Assembly: GCA_009838035.1 (NCBI GenBank)
Contig: VXSK01000031.1
Span: 1-40,922, forward strand
DNA length: 40,922 nucleotides
Origin: Gammaproteobacteria bacterium
GTDB lineage: Bacteria; Pseudomonadota; Gammaproteobacteria; Steroidobacterales; Foliamicaceae
Direction of reading: 5' to 3'
Below, one piece after another: positions 1 through 8,157 of this stretch. Position 1 is the first letter of the stretch, and each line of letters opens with the position of its first letter. The translations under genes were made by a program, and so were the position numbers. Below the pieces are notes generated by a model. That model saw only the letters and a program-made list of their open reading frames with translations, did not search any database and was not told the origin of the DNA.

Positions 1-2320
1 AAAGGGTCTTCTTCACGGTGAACGCGCCGCTGGCGAGGTTCGCGGCGGCGGCCAGGGCCTCGTTGAAGGCGATCGCCAGCGTTGTGCCGTTTACTGTCGC
101 GCCCGTCGCTGTCGGCGCGGTCGTGTCGCCCGCCGCCCGCGTCACCACCACCGTGTAGGTTCGGGTGGTCTCGCCGTCGCTGGCCGCCACCTTCGCCTTG
201 ATCGTGTTCGCGCCGACCCCGAGGTTCACCTGGAAGCCCGCGGCGTTGCCGTCGGCGTCGGTCAGCGCCGAGTCGGCGCCGTCGAAGTAGTCCACCCTGG
301 CGCCGATGTCGCTCTTGGTTCCGGCGATCGTGATCTGGCCCACTCCGTTAGCGACGCTCGCGGTGTAGGCGGTCGTCGACGAGTCGAATGTCGGGTTGAG
401 CGCGATATCGGTAGCGGTACCGCCGTCGTCCCATGTCAGGCCGAGGTCGGTCAGCGTGGCGTCGCTGGAGGGCACCACGGCATAGCCGCTTACATCGACA
501 AACGGCACCTCGTCCGCCGTCGTCCAGACCCCCGAATTCCGGATCCCGGTATGCCGATAGTTGTTCATGCTCCAGCCGTCCGCTACCTTGCTGATATCGT
601 CCGACTTCGTACCCCAGACCTTGTAGTATCTATAGAGTTGCGAGAATTTTGAATCGAGCACCAGGAAGTACCGGGTGTTCGGCTCGAGGGTGGCGTTCGC
701 CGGCGCGTCGAAGGTACTGACGCGGGCGGATTCCTCCGGCCCCTGGTCCGTGGTGGGGAGGACGACCGTGCCGCTCAGGGTGTACAGACTGCTGTCCGGG
801 TTTCCCTCCGCTGTGCTGCTGAAGATCCTCACCCGCACGCCGGCCAAACTCGAGAGTTCCCAGATTAGAATCTTGACCGAGTTGAGGACGTAGCCTGCAT
901 CGTTGCCGCCGGTTTCGAATCCCAGTGCCTGGACCCGCAAGATCTTGCCGGGCTCGAGATTGCCGACGAAGAGCCTCTTGCTGAAGTGCTCGTCCAGATT
1001 GCTGGCCAGCGCATCCGCCGACACCCTCGACGCCTCTCGCGTCACCACCATCGTGTAGGTCCGGGTGGTGCTGCCGTCCTCGGCGGTCACCCGCACATTG
1101 ATCGTGTTCGGGCCGACTTCCAGATCGACCTGAAAGCCGTCCTTCACCGAATCAGCGTCGGTCAGCAGCTGGTCGTCCTCGTCGAGGTAGTCCACCGTGG
1201 CGCCACCGTCGTTGTTCGCGGTCCCCTGGATGGTGATCCGGTCGATGGGAGCGCGCACCTTTTTGGCGTAGGAGGTGATCGACGAATCGAAGTACGGAGA
1301 GTAGGTGACGAGCTTTCCGTTCCCGTCCCGCATCCGCAACGCGCTCAGGTTCGCGTCTGTGGCTTGTACGACGGCATCGCCGTTGATCTCGATCAGCGGG
1401 ACCGCGCTGTAGGTTGTCCAGGACGCCGAATCCGTGTTTCTGGCGTGCCGGTCCTCACTCAGGGTCCAGCCGACCGCCTGGCTGTTGAGGAAGTCCGACT
1501 CCGTTCCGCGAATTTCGTAGTCGTTGCCGGCGCCCGACGCTGTCGAGTCGAACACTACGAAGTACCCCGCGTTCTTCCGCAGCGTAGCGCTCGCCGGCGC
1601 GGTGAAGGTCAGGGTCCCGTCGGCGATCACCGGGTTGGTCAGCGTGAAAAAGCTGATGTACGGCGTTCCGATGCTCCTCGCGCCGAAGATCCGGACCCGG
1701 ACACCGTCCAAATCCGAGGCGTTCGCGAGCACGGCCTTGACCGAGGTGATGTTGTAGCCCCGCTCGTTGCTGCCGGTCTGGAATCGAATCGCCTGGGTGA
1801 AATCGTCGTTCGGGGAATCGGTCGGCGTGCCTACAGTCATGCCGGCATCGTTGCTTTCGTCGAGATTGCTGAGCAGGGCATCGGTCGACGCCCTCGGCGC
1901 CGCCCGCGTCACGACTACCGTGTAGGTCTCGGTGTGGACGGTGTCTTCGGCCGTCACCTTCACCTTGATCGTGTTCGCGCCCGCTTCCAGAATGACCTGG
2001 AAGCCCTCCTTCACGGCGTCCACGTCCGTCAATTCCGATTCGGCTGCGTCGAGGTAGTCCACCCCGGCGCCGTCGTCGCTCTTGGTGGCCTCGATCGTGA
2101 TCCACGCCACCCTGGCGGGCGCACTCGCGGTGTATGAGGTCGTCGCAGCATTGAAGCCGGGGGAGAGCGCCACGGCGTCGCCGTCCCTGTCCTGCACCGC
2201 CAACGCGCTCAGGGTCGCGTCGGTGGAGGCGGCATTGGCAACGGCGGCGGCAGAGCAAAGGAAGGCTGCGAGCGTTCGGGCCAGCACGGCCCGCAGAAAC
2301 TCGTCCCAGTTCGCGCACAC
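1..2320 (-). CDS. Secreted modular repeat protein, cadherin-like beta-sandwich and anchor-type modules (C-terminal end missing)
   Basis: The frame is open from a GTG at 2320 to the left edge (at least 773 residues), so the C-terminus lies outside the window. An alternative GTG at 2287 gives a cleaner signal peptide (short basic start, hydrophobic core, AVANA-A cleavage-like site). No strong ribosome site is visible for either. Three cadherin-like beta-sandwich modules (about residues 34-140, 318-428 and 620-728) each carry a TKSD-type strand, a VDYLD or VDYFD strand, a GANTIK-type strand and a closing TYTVVVTR strand. They alternate with two modules of about 160-190 residues beginning near a FxTGxNxxGY motif and containing a GYFVVFDS/RYFLVLDS strand, resembling the choice-of-anchor/LPXTG-adjacent family. 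A SwmB-like module (DTTAPTATGATV) starts near 735. Likely a cell-surface or secreted adhesin-like protein; domain family names are from recall, the repeat layout is seen directly. Confidence 0.85.
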   Translation of the reverse strand, partial: MCANWDEFLRAVLARTLAAFLCSAAAVANAASTDATLSALAVQDRDGDAVALSPGFNAATTSYTASAPARVAWITIEATKSDDGAGVDYLDAAESELTDVDAVKEGFQVILEAGANTIKVKVTAEDTVHTETYTVVVTRAAPRASTDALLSNLDESNDAGMTVGTPTDSPNDDFTQAIRFQTGSNERGYNITSVKAVLANASDLDGVRVRIFGARSIGTPYISFFTLTNPVIADGTLTFTAPASATLRKNAGYFVVFDSTASGAGNDYEIRGTESDFLNSQAVGWTLSEDRHARNTDSASWTTYSAVPLIEINGDAVVQATDANLSALRMRDGNGKLVTYSPYFDSSITSYAKKVRAPIDRITIQGTANNDGGATVDYLDEDDQLLTDADSVKDGFQVDLEVGPNTINVRVTAEDGSTTRTYTMVVTREASRVSADALASNLDEHFSKRLFVGNLEPGKILRVQALGFETGGNDAGYVLNSVKILIWELSSLAGVRVRIFSSTAEGNPDSSLYTLSGTVVLPTTDQGPEESARVSTFDAPANATLEPNTRYFLVLDSKFSQLYRYYKVWGTKSDDISKVADGWSMNNYRHTGIRNSGVWTTADEVPFVDVSGYAVVPSSDATLTDLGLTWDDGGTATDIALNPTFDSSTTAYTASVANGVGQITIAGTKSDIGARVDYFDGADSALTDADGNAAGFQVNLGVGANTIKAKVAASDGETTRTYTVVVTRAAGDTTAPTATGATVNGTTLAIAFNEALAAAANLASGAFTVKKTL

Positions 2321-2353
2321 GCCTGCATTGTAGGAAGGACTTGCTCAATCCGC

Positions 2354-2371
2354 GTCCCCAATATTGGGGAC
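2354..2371. promoter_or_regulatory. Perfect 18-bp palindrome upstream of the repeat-protein gene
   Basis: GTCCCCAATATTGGGGAC reads identically on both strands. It lies 33 bp upstream of the GTG at 2320 and 47 bp beyond the amiD stop. There is no T-run next to it, so a dimeric-regulator operator is more likely than an intrinsic terminator. The regulator is unknown. Confidence 0.5.
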
Positions 2372-2418
2372 TCTTCCCGCGGTTCGCCGTACTCACCGGG
2401 AGCCGCGAACAGAGATCG

Positions 2419-3369
2419 CTACAACGGCGATTCCAGCAGGTGGGACAGCGCCCTTGGCCGGTACTTCTCCAGCAGCGCAAACAGGATGGCGGCCGTTTCG
2501 GCGTCGGGCTGTCCGGACCAGTCCGACGGTCTGAAATGCATCTGGAACGCCCTTAGCGCGGCTTGCGTGCGTGGATCGTGGTCTCCGGTCTCGTCCAAGT
2601 CGTAGCCATAGGCCCCGAGGGCTCGCTGGAGCTGCGCCAGGGTTGGCGGCTGCGCCTCGAAGCGTTCCCGGTACCGGTCCACGGTGTCGTCGTCGTACCA
2701 GGCTCCAATGCCGTGTTCGTACAGCCTGCGCCAGGGAAATGTCGGCCCGGGGTCCAGTCTGCGATCGGGCGCTATGTCGGAATGGCCGACGATATCAGCC
2801 GGGTCGATACGGGGATGGCGTTCAAGGATGTCGAGCACGAGTTCAATGACGAGATCGATCTGTTCCGTGTCAAAATCGTGAAACTCGTAGCGATCTTCCG
2901 GCGGGTCCGGCTCAGTGCCCAGAGGCACCGGGGAGCAAGCCGACCGATTCACGATTTCGATGCCGATGGAACTGGCATTGAGTGCGTCGTCGCCGTTCCA
3001 ATGGCTGCGTCCGGCATGCCAGGCGCGGTGTTCCTCGTCGACGAGCCGGTATACCCGAAGCCGCGGGTGCGGATAGGTCGGGTCGCCGCTTTCCGGCACC
3101 AGGTAGTGCGCGCTGACGGGGCGCTCCCCGCGTTCGGTCAGCATGCGCATCGACTGGGCGAAGTCGACGCTCGTGAAATGCATGACGAGGTGTTCGACGC
3201 GGCTGCTCTGGTTCTCGGACGCCACATCGACGAAGCGCAGGGGAGTGCAGGCGAGAAGGGCGAACGCGGTCATGAAAGCAACGGCCGCTGTGCGCGCCAG
3301 CGTGACAAGAGGGTTCGGGTTGCCCGCAGGCAACGTGCCCGGCGTGATCGGCGCAACCGTGCCGATCAC
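2419..3369 (-). CDS. amiD: N-acetylmuramoyl-L-alanine amidase AmiD (outer-membrane lipoprotein)
   Basis: Zinc amidase that cleaves the bond between MurNAc and L-Ala in peptidoglycan or anhydro-muropeptides at the outer membrane. The 316 residues follow E. coli AmiD closely: LVMHFTS (first zinc His), SSIGIEIVNR, VGHSDIAPDRRLDPGPTFPW (second His and Asp zinc ligands) and a C-terminal peptidoglycan-binding-like domain with AFQMHFRP and a final ALLEKYRP stretch. A lipobox LLAC places the lipidated Cys at residue 41. The GTG start overlaps the stop of the upstream GST-like gene by 4 bases (GTGA), so translation is probably coupled. E. coli AmiD has a catalytic Lys in the HxDIAPxRK segment; here it reads Arg. 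Confidence 0.9.
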   Translation of the reverse strand: MIGTVAPITPGTLPAGNPNPLVTLARTAAVAFMTAFALLACTPLRFVDVASENQSSRVEHLVMHFTSVDFAQSMRMLTERGERPVSAHYLVPESGDPTYPHPRLRVYRLVDEEHRAWHAGRSHWNGDDALNASSIGIEIVNRSACSPVPLGTEPDPPEDRYEFHDFDTEQIDLVIELVLDILERHPRIDPADIVGHSDIAPDRRLDPGPTFPWRRLYEHGIGAWYDDDTVDRYRERFEAQPPTLAQLQRALGAYGYDLDETGDHDPRTQAALRAFQMHFRPSDWSGQPDAETAAILFALLEKYRPRALSHLLESPL

Positions 3370-3944
3370 TTCCCTTTGGGTCTGAACACCGTCGCCACGA
3401 TGCCGTCGAGCCGGTTGCAGCGGTCCATCCAGGCCCGCACGTGCGGATACGGGACGTAGTCGATCGCCTGCCCGTGACGGCCGAGCAGGTACGGGGCGAT
3501 GGCGAAATCCACGATGGAAAGGTCGCCGAGGACGAATTCACGACCCTCAAGCTGGCCGTTGAGGACTCCGATATTGAGCTCGACATCCTTCTCGGCAGTC
3601 TTGCTCTTCGCTCGCACCGCGATGACCGTATTGATCAGATGGAAGGCCTGCCAGTAGAGCCAGCGGTCGCAGTCCGCCCGTCCACCGGGATCGCCAGGCA
3701 GCATGCCGGTTTCCGGGTGCAGCGTCGCGAGATAGCAAAGGATCGCATTCGACTCCCAAAGGCAGAAATCGCCGTCCACCAGGAGCGGGGCCTTGCCCAT
3801 CGGGTTCATGCGCCGATAGGCCTCCGTTCTGTTCTCCTGCTCGCGGAAACCCATCGAGTGGATCTCGACGGGCAGATCGAAGTGCTTGATGAACGCTTCG
3901 ACCTTGCGGTTATTGGGCGTGGGCGAGAACGAATAGAGTTTCAC
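3366..3944 (-). CDS. Glutathione S-transferase family protein
   Basis: The 192-residue protein has an N-terminal thioredoxin-like domain (KLYSFSPTPNNRKVEAF) and the glutathione-site pattern NPMGKAPLLVDG followed by LWESNAILCYLA, where Glu-Ser normally binds the gamma-glutamyl group. An all-helical C-terminal domain follows (LSIVDFAIAPYL). Start chosen at GTG 3944 because a GAGGGAAG ribosome site lies about 7 bases upstream and the product then begins exactly at the first beta strand; a longer reading to 4133 would overlap the preceding gene. At 192 residues it is slightly short for the family. It is sandwiched between an exported NTF2-like gene (20-bp gap) and amiD (4-base overlap). The substrate cannot be read from the sequence. 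Confidence 0.87.
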   Translation of the reverse strand: MKLYSFSPTPNNRKVEAFIKHFDLPVEIHSMGFREQENRTEAYRRMNPMGKAPLLVDGDFCLWESNAILCYLATLHPETGMLPGDPGGRADCDRWLYWQAFHLINTVIAVRAKSKTAEKDVELNIGVLNGQLEGREFVLGDLSIVDFAIAPYLLGRHGQAIDYVPYPHVRAWMDRCNRLDGIVATVFRPKGK

Positions 3945-3964
3945 TCGGAATCTTCCCTCGGCCG

Positions 3965-4594
3965 CTACTCGCTGGCGGCCTGCTCTGCGTATTCGGCCCT
4001 CCAGGCTTCCTTTACCTTGCGCGAGCGCTCGATCAAGGGTGCGAACTTCTCGTGGTCCACGTCCCGCTGGAAGAGCTTCTGGATATAGACCAGGGGCGCC
4101 ATGGGGGACTCGGCCCAATGGATATAGCGCCATCCTTCCGGCTTCTTGCGCAGGACCGCGCTCACCCGGACGTCCTCTCCTATCGGGAGCTGGCCCCGTA
4201 TCTTCATTTCGAAGTGCATGTTCCAGGCGGCAATGGCCAGGTCATCGGCGATGAGTTTGACCGATATGTCCCGCATCTCCTCGCGCAGGCCCTCCACCGC
4301 CGGGCTCGGCAGCGGCGGGTCGAGATAGTCCTTGAGCGGCTCCCAGCCGATGAACCAGTCGTCCTGCTCCTCGGCCAGGTAGAAGGGCACCTCTTCGTCG
4401 GGGTCCCAAAGATCCAGGACCTTTCGGAAGTCCTGTGAGTTCCATCGCTCCGCGGTCTCGTGAACGAGCGCCCTTACGGCCTCGATCTCGTCCTGCTCGG
4501 CGGCATCGGCCGAGTGAATCGCAAGTGCGGTCATGGTCAATGCCACCCCCAATGCAAAAGTCGCCCGCAGCGACGCTAACACAGTTGAATGCAC
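3965..4594 (-). CDS. Exported SnoaL/DUF4440-like (NTF2-fold) protein
   Basis: A 209-residue protein with a signal peptide (MHSTVLASLRATFALGVALTM then a cleavage region ending SADAA) followed by one NTF2-like cone domain. The helix VRALVHETAERWNSQDFRKVLDLW and the later strands VSAVLRKKPEGWRYIHWAES are typical of SnoaL/DUF4440 proteins. Start chosen at GTG 4594: a GGGAGG site lies 5 bases upstream and this gives a standard signal peptide, whereas the longer GTG at 4615 sits on the stop of the preceding gene. Such domains either bind small ligands or catalyse isomerisation or hydrolysis; no catalytic residue can be assigned. Probably periplasmic. Confidence 0.8.
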   Translation of the reverse strand: MHSTVLASLRATFALGVALTMTALAIHSADAAEQDEIEAVRALVHETAERWNSQDFRKVLDLWDPDEEVPFYLAEEQDDWFIGWEPLKDYLDPPLPSPAVEGLREEMRDISVKLIADDLAIAAWNMHFEMKIRGQLPIGEDVRVSAVLRKKPEGWRYIHWAESPMAPLVYIQKLFQRDVDHEKFAPLIERSRKVKEAWRAEYAEQAASE

Positions 4595-4614
4595 AATCAC
4601 CTCCCTTGCAGTCA

Positions 4615-5322
4615 CTAGTACTCCTCATCGTATTCGATCAGGTCGAAATGGGCGTTCATGTATCCGCCCACGGTAATCTTGACGAAAAGGAACCCGTCCG
4701 GAGTGCACCACACGTCCTCGGTCGGGTGATAGTCGAGCAGGAACCGGTAATGGTCGGTTTCGAACGTCCCGGCCGGCACGGTGATCTCTTCGCGCCCTAC
4801 GTATTCCAGGTCGAAATCGGTGGTGCACAGGTTGGGGCCGGAGCATCCGTCATGCTCGCGTGACGACATGAGCACGCCGCGGCACGGTTGCGGATTCTGT
4901 TTCGAGGAGTGAATGAAGCGGGCGCAGTGGATCGCGTCGCAGGACACGGGATGCGCTCCGAAGGACAGCGGCGGCGTGGTGAGATCCATTCGCTGGCTCG
5001 TGCGTCCGGTCGTGACATTGACCGCTTCGCACTCGGCGCCGCCGTCGGTGAAGCGGAACCAGCCGCTGCCGAGAAAATTCCCGCTCTGGTGCAATCGGAC
5101 AAAACAGTCCAGCGGACGGTAATCGGGGTCCGTGGTATAGACCGTTTCCCGCAAGACGGACCGGTCGGCGACCACACCCGGTTCGATTTCGCAATGCGCC
5201 CGCAGGGTGCGCTGGCCGTCCTCGTGGAAGGTGACCGACCACCATTCCCGCCCGAAATCGCGCCGTTCTCCTTCCGGATCAAAAATGTAGGCGATCTTGC
5301 CTCGTACGTTTCGATGTTTCAT
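4615..5322 (-). CDS. Protein of unknown function, predicted beta-rich
   Basis: The 235-residue protein is not confidently recognised. It has no signal peptide, many short beta-strand-like segments and seven cysteines (for example SCDAIHCARF, DGCSGPNLCTTDF and VWCTPDG). The segment ITVPAGTFETDHYRFL followed by WCTPDGFLFVKI resembles the end of DUF3108-type lipid-binding-like barrels, where VPAGTF(D/E)T is common; this is a weak match from memory. It is the first gene of a leftward group with the NTF2-like, GST-like and amiD genes. Its start is separated from the divergent flavin oxidoreductase by about 100 bp. Confidence 0.7.
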   Translation of the reverse strand: MKHRNVRGKIAYIFDPEGERRDFGREWWSVTFHEDGQRTLRAHCEIEPGVVADRSVLRETVYTTDPDYRPLDCFVRLHQSGNFLGSGWFRFTDGGAECEAVNVTTGRTSQRMDLTTPPLSFGAHPVSCDAIHCARFIHSSKQNPQPCRGVLMSSREHDGCSGPNLCTTDFDLEYVGREEITVPAGTFETDHYRFLLDYHPTEDVWCTPDGFLFVKITVGGYMNAHFDLIEYDEEY

Positions 5323-5419
5323 TCCGCAAACCTAGCACAGTAATGTTGACGGAGCGTGTTTAAGGCATCATGTGAGCCCGCCTCAGGGACTCCCTCTCTA
5401 CCAGATCTTTCCGGGAAAA

Positions 5420-7351
5420 ATGCGCAAGCGGCAACAGGCACGATTCGGTGCGGGCATAACGCGGCGCGACTTCGTGAACGGGGTGGCGGCTGGCGCGGGC
5501 GCCGCACTTACGGCGGGCGCCGCTTCGGCGTATGGGCAGGCGGTTTCCGATCCGCTGGTGCTGCCGCTGGACGACGACTGGTACGGCTACGGCGGGGTCG
5601 GACCGTACCGTCATTCGCACGGCAATTCCCCGGAAGTCGTGGAAGCGGCGCATCGCATTCTCGACGGTCGCTTCCCGGTCGATCTGGACCAGCTGGATTC
5701 GGTCGAGGAATACGATCTGGCGATCGTGGGGGGAGGGATGGCCGGCCTGGGCGCTGCGCTTGAGTTTTCCCTCAGGCGCCGGAACGGTCAGACCTGCATC
5801 CTGCTGGACAACCATCCCATGATCGGCGGCGAGGCCAAGGAAAACGAGTTTCTGGTAAACGGCGAACGGCTGATTGCGCCGCAGGGCGCGAACGGCTTTT
5901 TCGTGCCGGACGTGCCCGGCGACTTGAGCTCCGCCCAGGGTGACCCGTACTACTATGCCGAACTCGGCGTCCCGCGGGAGTTCACGTTCGCCGCCTGGCC
6001 GCAAGACAGAAAGCCCTTGCGCTTTTGCCGTGACAACTACGGCTACCTGGTGGTCGGGCTGCAGCGCAACGCCAGCGTGGGGCACTTCTTCGACGATGGA
6101 GCCGGCGGGGAGGGCCATTGGGCCGTCGACATGTTCCGCAATCGGCTGGCCGACACGCCACTTTCCGAAGCATCGCGAAAAAGCCTGATGGCGTGGTTCG
6201 AGTCGGGCGCCGCCCGCCGTTTCCATTCGCCGGAGCAGGCGCGGCGGGCGCTCGACACGATGTCCTACGAGCAGTTTCTCCGCGACGAGCTGAACCTGGG
6301 CGAGGAGGGGATCCGTTACGCGGACCTTTTCCTCGCTTCCGCCTGCGGCCTGGGGAGCGACTGCGTGTCGGCCTATGCCGCATACCAGATGCCCATGCCC
6401 GGACTGTTCGGACCCATGCCGGACAACATGCGGCGGGTCTCGTTTCCCGGCGGAAACTCCGGGTTCGTCCGGTATTTTCTCAAGCGCCTGGTACCGGACT
6501 CGATTCAGGGTGGGACCAGCTTCGAGGACATCGTCACAAAGCCGGTGGACGCGGCCGCGCTGGACCGGCCGGGCCAGCCCATCCGCATGCGCACGAGCGC
6601 TACAGCCGTGCATGTTTCGCATGAAGGCGCCGCGGCAGGCGCGGGTTCCGTTGCCGTGATTTACGCGCGCAACGGGCGCTACCACGGCATCCGGGCGAAG
6701 GCGGTCGTGATGGCTACGGGGAACTGGATCAACCCGTATATCGTGGGCGATATGCCGCCTTCGTACCGGGAGGCCTGCGCAAGCTTCCTGCATGCCCCCT
6801 TTCTGGTGGCCAACGTGGCCCTGACGAATTGGCGCTTTCTTTACCGGCTCGGCATTACCGCCGCAATCTGGGACCGGCAGGAGGACGGATTCGGCTTCAC
6901 CTGCAACATCCGCAACCCGATGCAGGTGGGCGACTACAGGCCGCCGCTGGATCCCGAAAAGCCGGCCGTCCTGTCGTTCTATACGCCCTTTCATTCGCCC
7001 GGCCTGGACCCGAAGGTGCAGGTCACGCTGGGCCGGGCGGAACTGCTCGGCGCCTCCTATCCCGAATACGAGGCACGAATCCGCCGGCAGATGATGCGTC
7101 TGTTCGCCCCCGCCGGCTTCGAGCCGGCAAAGGATGTGGCGGGGCTCATACTCAATCGCTGGGGGCACGCGTATTCTGTGCCGTATCCCGGGTTTTATGG
7201 CGGCGCGAACGGTACGGCGCCGCGCGATACGCTGCGGGAGCACTACGGACGCATCGCTTTCGCGCACTCCGAGCTTGACGGCAATCAGCATTATGGGCCG
7301 GCCGCCGACGAAGGCCGCCGCGCGTACCGGCAATTGGCGGACGCGCTTTGA
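5420..7351 (+). CDS. Tat-exported FAD-dependent oxidoreductase, spermidine dehydrogenase-like
   Basis: A 643-residue flavoprotein. Start taken at ATG 5420 because it places a twin-arginine motif (ITRRDFVNG) at residues 13-21 followed by an Ala/Gly-rich hydrophobic stretch, a normal Tat signal; an upstream GTG at 5372 would add 16 residues before it. The Rossmann motif LAIVGGGMAGLGAALEF binds the FAD ADP moiety. DNHPMIGGEAKENEFLVNG matches the second signature of the periplasmic spermidine dehydrogenase (SpdH) family. The C-terminal NRWGHAYSVPYPGFYGG with a downstream RIAFAHSELDG region completes the FAD site. Likely periplasmic amine or related substrate oxidation; substrate specificity is inferred only from family resemblance. 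It converges with the SDR gene at 7367. Confidence 0.85.
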   Translation: MRKRQQARFGAGITRRDFVNGVAAGAGAALTAGAASAYGQAVSDPLVLPLDDDWYGYGGVGPYRHSHGNSPEVVEAAHRILDGRFPVDLDQLDSVEEYDLAIVGGGMAGLGAALEFSLRRRNGQTCILLDNHPMIGGEAKENEFLVNGERLIAPQGANGFFVPDVPGDLSSAQGDPYYYAELGVPREFTFAAWPQDRKPLRFCRDNYGYLVVGLQRNASVGHFFDDGAGGEGHWAVDMFRNRLADTPLSEASRKSLMAWFESGAARRFHSPEQARRALDTMSYEQFLRDELNLGEEGIRYADLFLASACGLGSDCVSAYAAYQMPMPGLFGPMPDNMRRVSFPGGNSGFVRYFLKRLVPDSIQGGTSFEDIVTKPVDAAALDRPGQPIRMRTSATAVHVSHEGAAAGAGSVAVIYARNGRYHGIRAKAVVMATGNWINPYIVGDMPPSYREACASFLHAPFLVANVALTNWRFLYRLGITAAIWDRQEDGFGFTCNIRNPMQVGDYRPPLDPEKPAVLSFYTPFHSPGLDPKVQVTLGRAELLGASYPEYEARIRRQMMRLFAPAGFEPAKDVAGLILNRWGHAYSVPYPGFYGGANGTAPRDTLREHYGRIAFAHSELDGNQHYGPAADEGRRAYRQLADAL

Positions 7352-7366
7352 GCCGTCCCCGCGGCG

Positions 7367-8122
7367 CTATACGCGGTCGGAGCGGCCGCCGTCCACCGTG
7401 ATGTTGGCGCCGATGACGAACCGCGCCCGGCGCGAACAGAGAAACACCACGACGTTCGCTATCTCTTCCGGCGTAGCCATGCGGCCAAGCGGGATCTCCC
7501 CGGCCTTCGTGCGAACGTACTCCGGGTCGTCCGCCTCCAGTTGCGCCCAGATCCCGCCCGGGAAGTAGGTCGGCCCCGGCGAGACCATATTGACCCGGAC
7601 GCCGCCGGCCGCAAGCTCATGCGAAAGACCCTTGGCGACATGCGCGAGCGCGGCCTTTGTGGCCCCGTACGCGTCCCGTTTGCGCGAGGAAGCGGCGGAG
7701 GTCGAGCCGATAACGACAATGGCGGCATCACCGCGTTCCCGCGCCGTCTTCAGAAGATGCGGGCCGGCGGCATCTACGATGCGCGTCAGTGCGGCGATTT
7801 CAAGCCGGTAGTTGGTTCCCCAGGCCTCCTCGGTATTGCCTGCAGCCATGGCGCTGGCATTGAGTACCAGTATGTCGAGGCCGCCCAGGCGATTTATGGC
7901 CCGCTCCAGCCATTCCAGCGTGGAACCGGAGTCCTCCAGGTCCACGGCCGTGCCCTGAACCGCGGTCGAGGAAGCGCTGCCCGAAGGCTTTGTTGCGGGC
8001 AGCGAACGGGCGCAGTACTCGACACGGCACCCTTCGGAAGTCAATCCTTCCACGATGGCGCGTCCTATTCCGCGGGAACCGCCGGTGACTATTGCCCGCG
8101 ATTGTCCGAGATTCAGGTCCAT
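7367..8122 (-). CDS. SDR family NAD(P)-dependent oxidoreductase
   Basis: A 251-residue classical short-chain dehydrogenase. The nucleotide-binding motif is VTGGSRGIGRAI at the N-terminus. The catalytic triad region reads GSTSAASSRKRDAYGATKAALAH (Ser, Tyr-x-x-x-Lys). A C-terminal VNMVSPGPTYFPGG and an ITVDGG end are as usual for the family. The structural NNAG motif reads VLNAS here. It lies 35 bp downstream of the nucleoside phosphorylase on the same strand, so it is probably the last gene of the GntR-led operon. Substrate unknown. Confidence 0.9.
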   Translation of the reverse strand: MDLNLGQSRAIVTGGSRGIGRAIVEGLTSEGCRVEYCARSLPATKPSGSASSTAVQGTAVDLEDSGSTLEWLERAINRLGGLDILVLNASAMAAGNTEEAWGTNYRLEIAALTRIVDAAGPHLLKTARERGDAAIVVIGSTSAASSRKRDAYGATKAALAHVAKGLSHELAAGGVRVNMVSPGPTYFPGGIWAQLEADDPEYVRTKAGEIPLGRMATPEEIANVVVFLCSRRARFVIGANITVDGGRSDRV

Positions 8123-8157
8123 TCCGCTTTGGCTTGGGCGGTCGAGATGCCGGGCCC

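Noticed and set aside
986..2137. Open frame of 383 codons on the plus strand within the repeat-protein region
   Set aside because: The minus-strand reading gives three matching repeat modules; the plus-strand product is a composition artefact.
1455..2480. 341-codon minus-strand frame overlapping the repeat protein start
   Set aside because: Arg/Cys-rich product in a different frame from the repeat modules, crossing the intergenic palindrome; no domain.
5360..7333. Open frame of 657 codons on the minus strand opposite the flavin oxidoreductase
   Set aside because: It mirrors the plus-strand gene, which has a Tat signal and clear FAD motifs. The antisense product is Arg/His/Val-rich with no motif, a normal by-product of GC-rich coding DNA.
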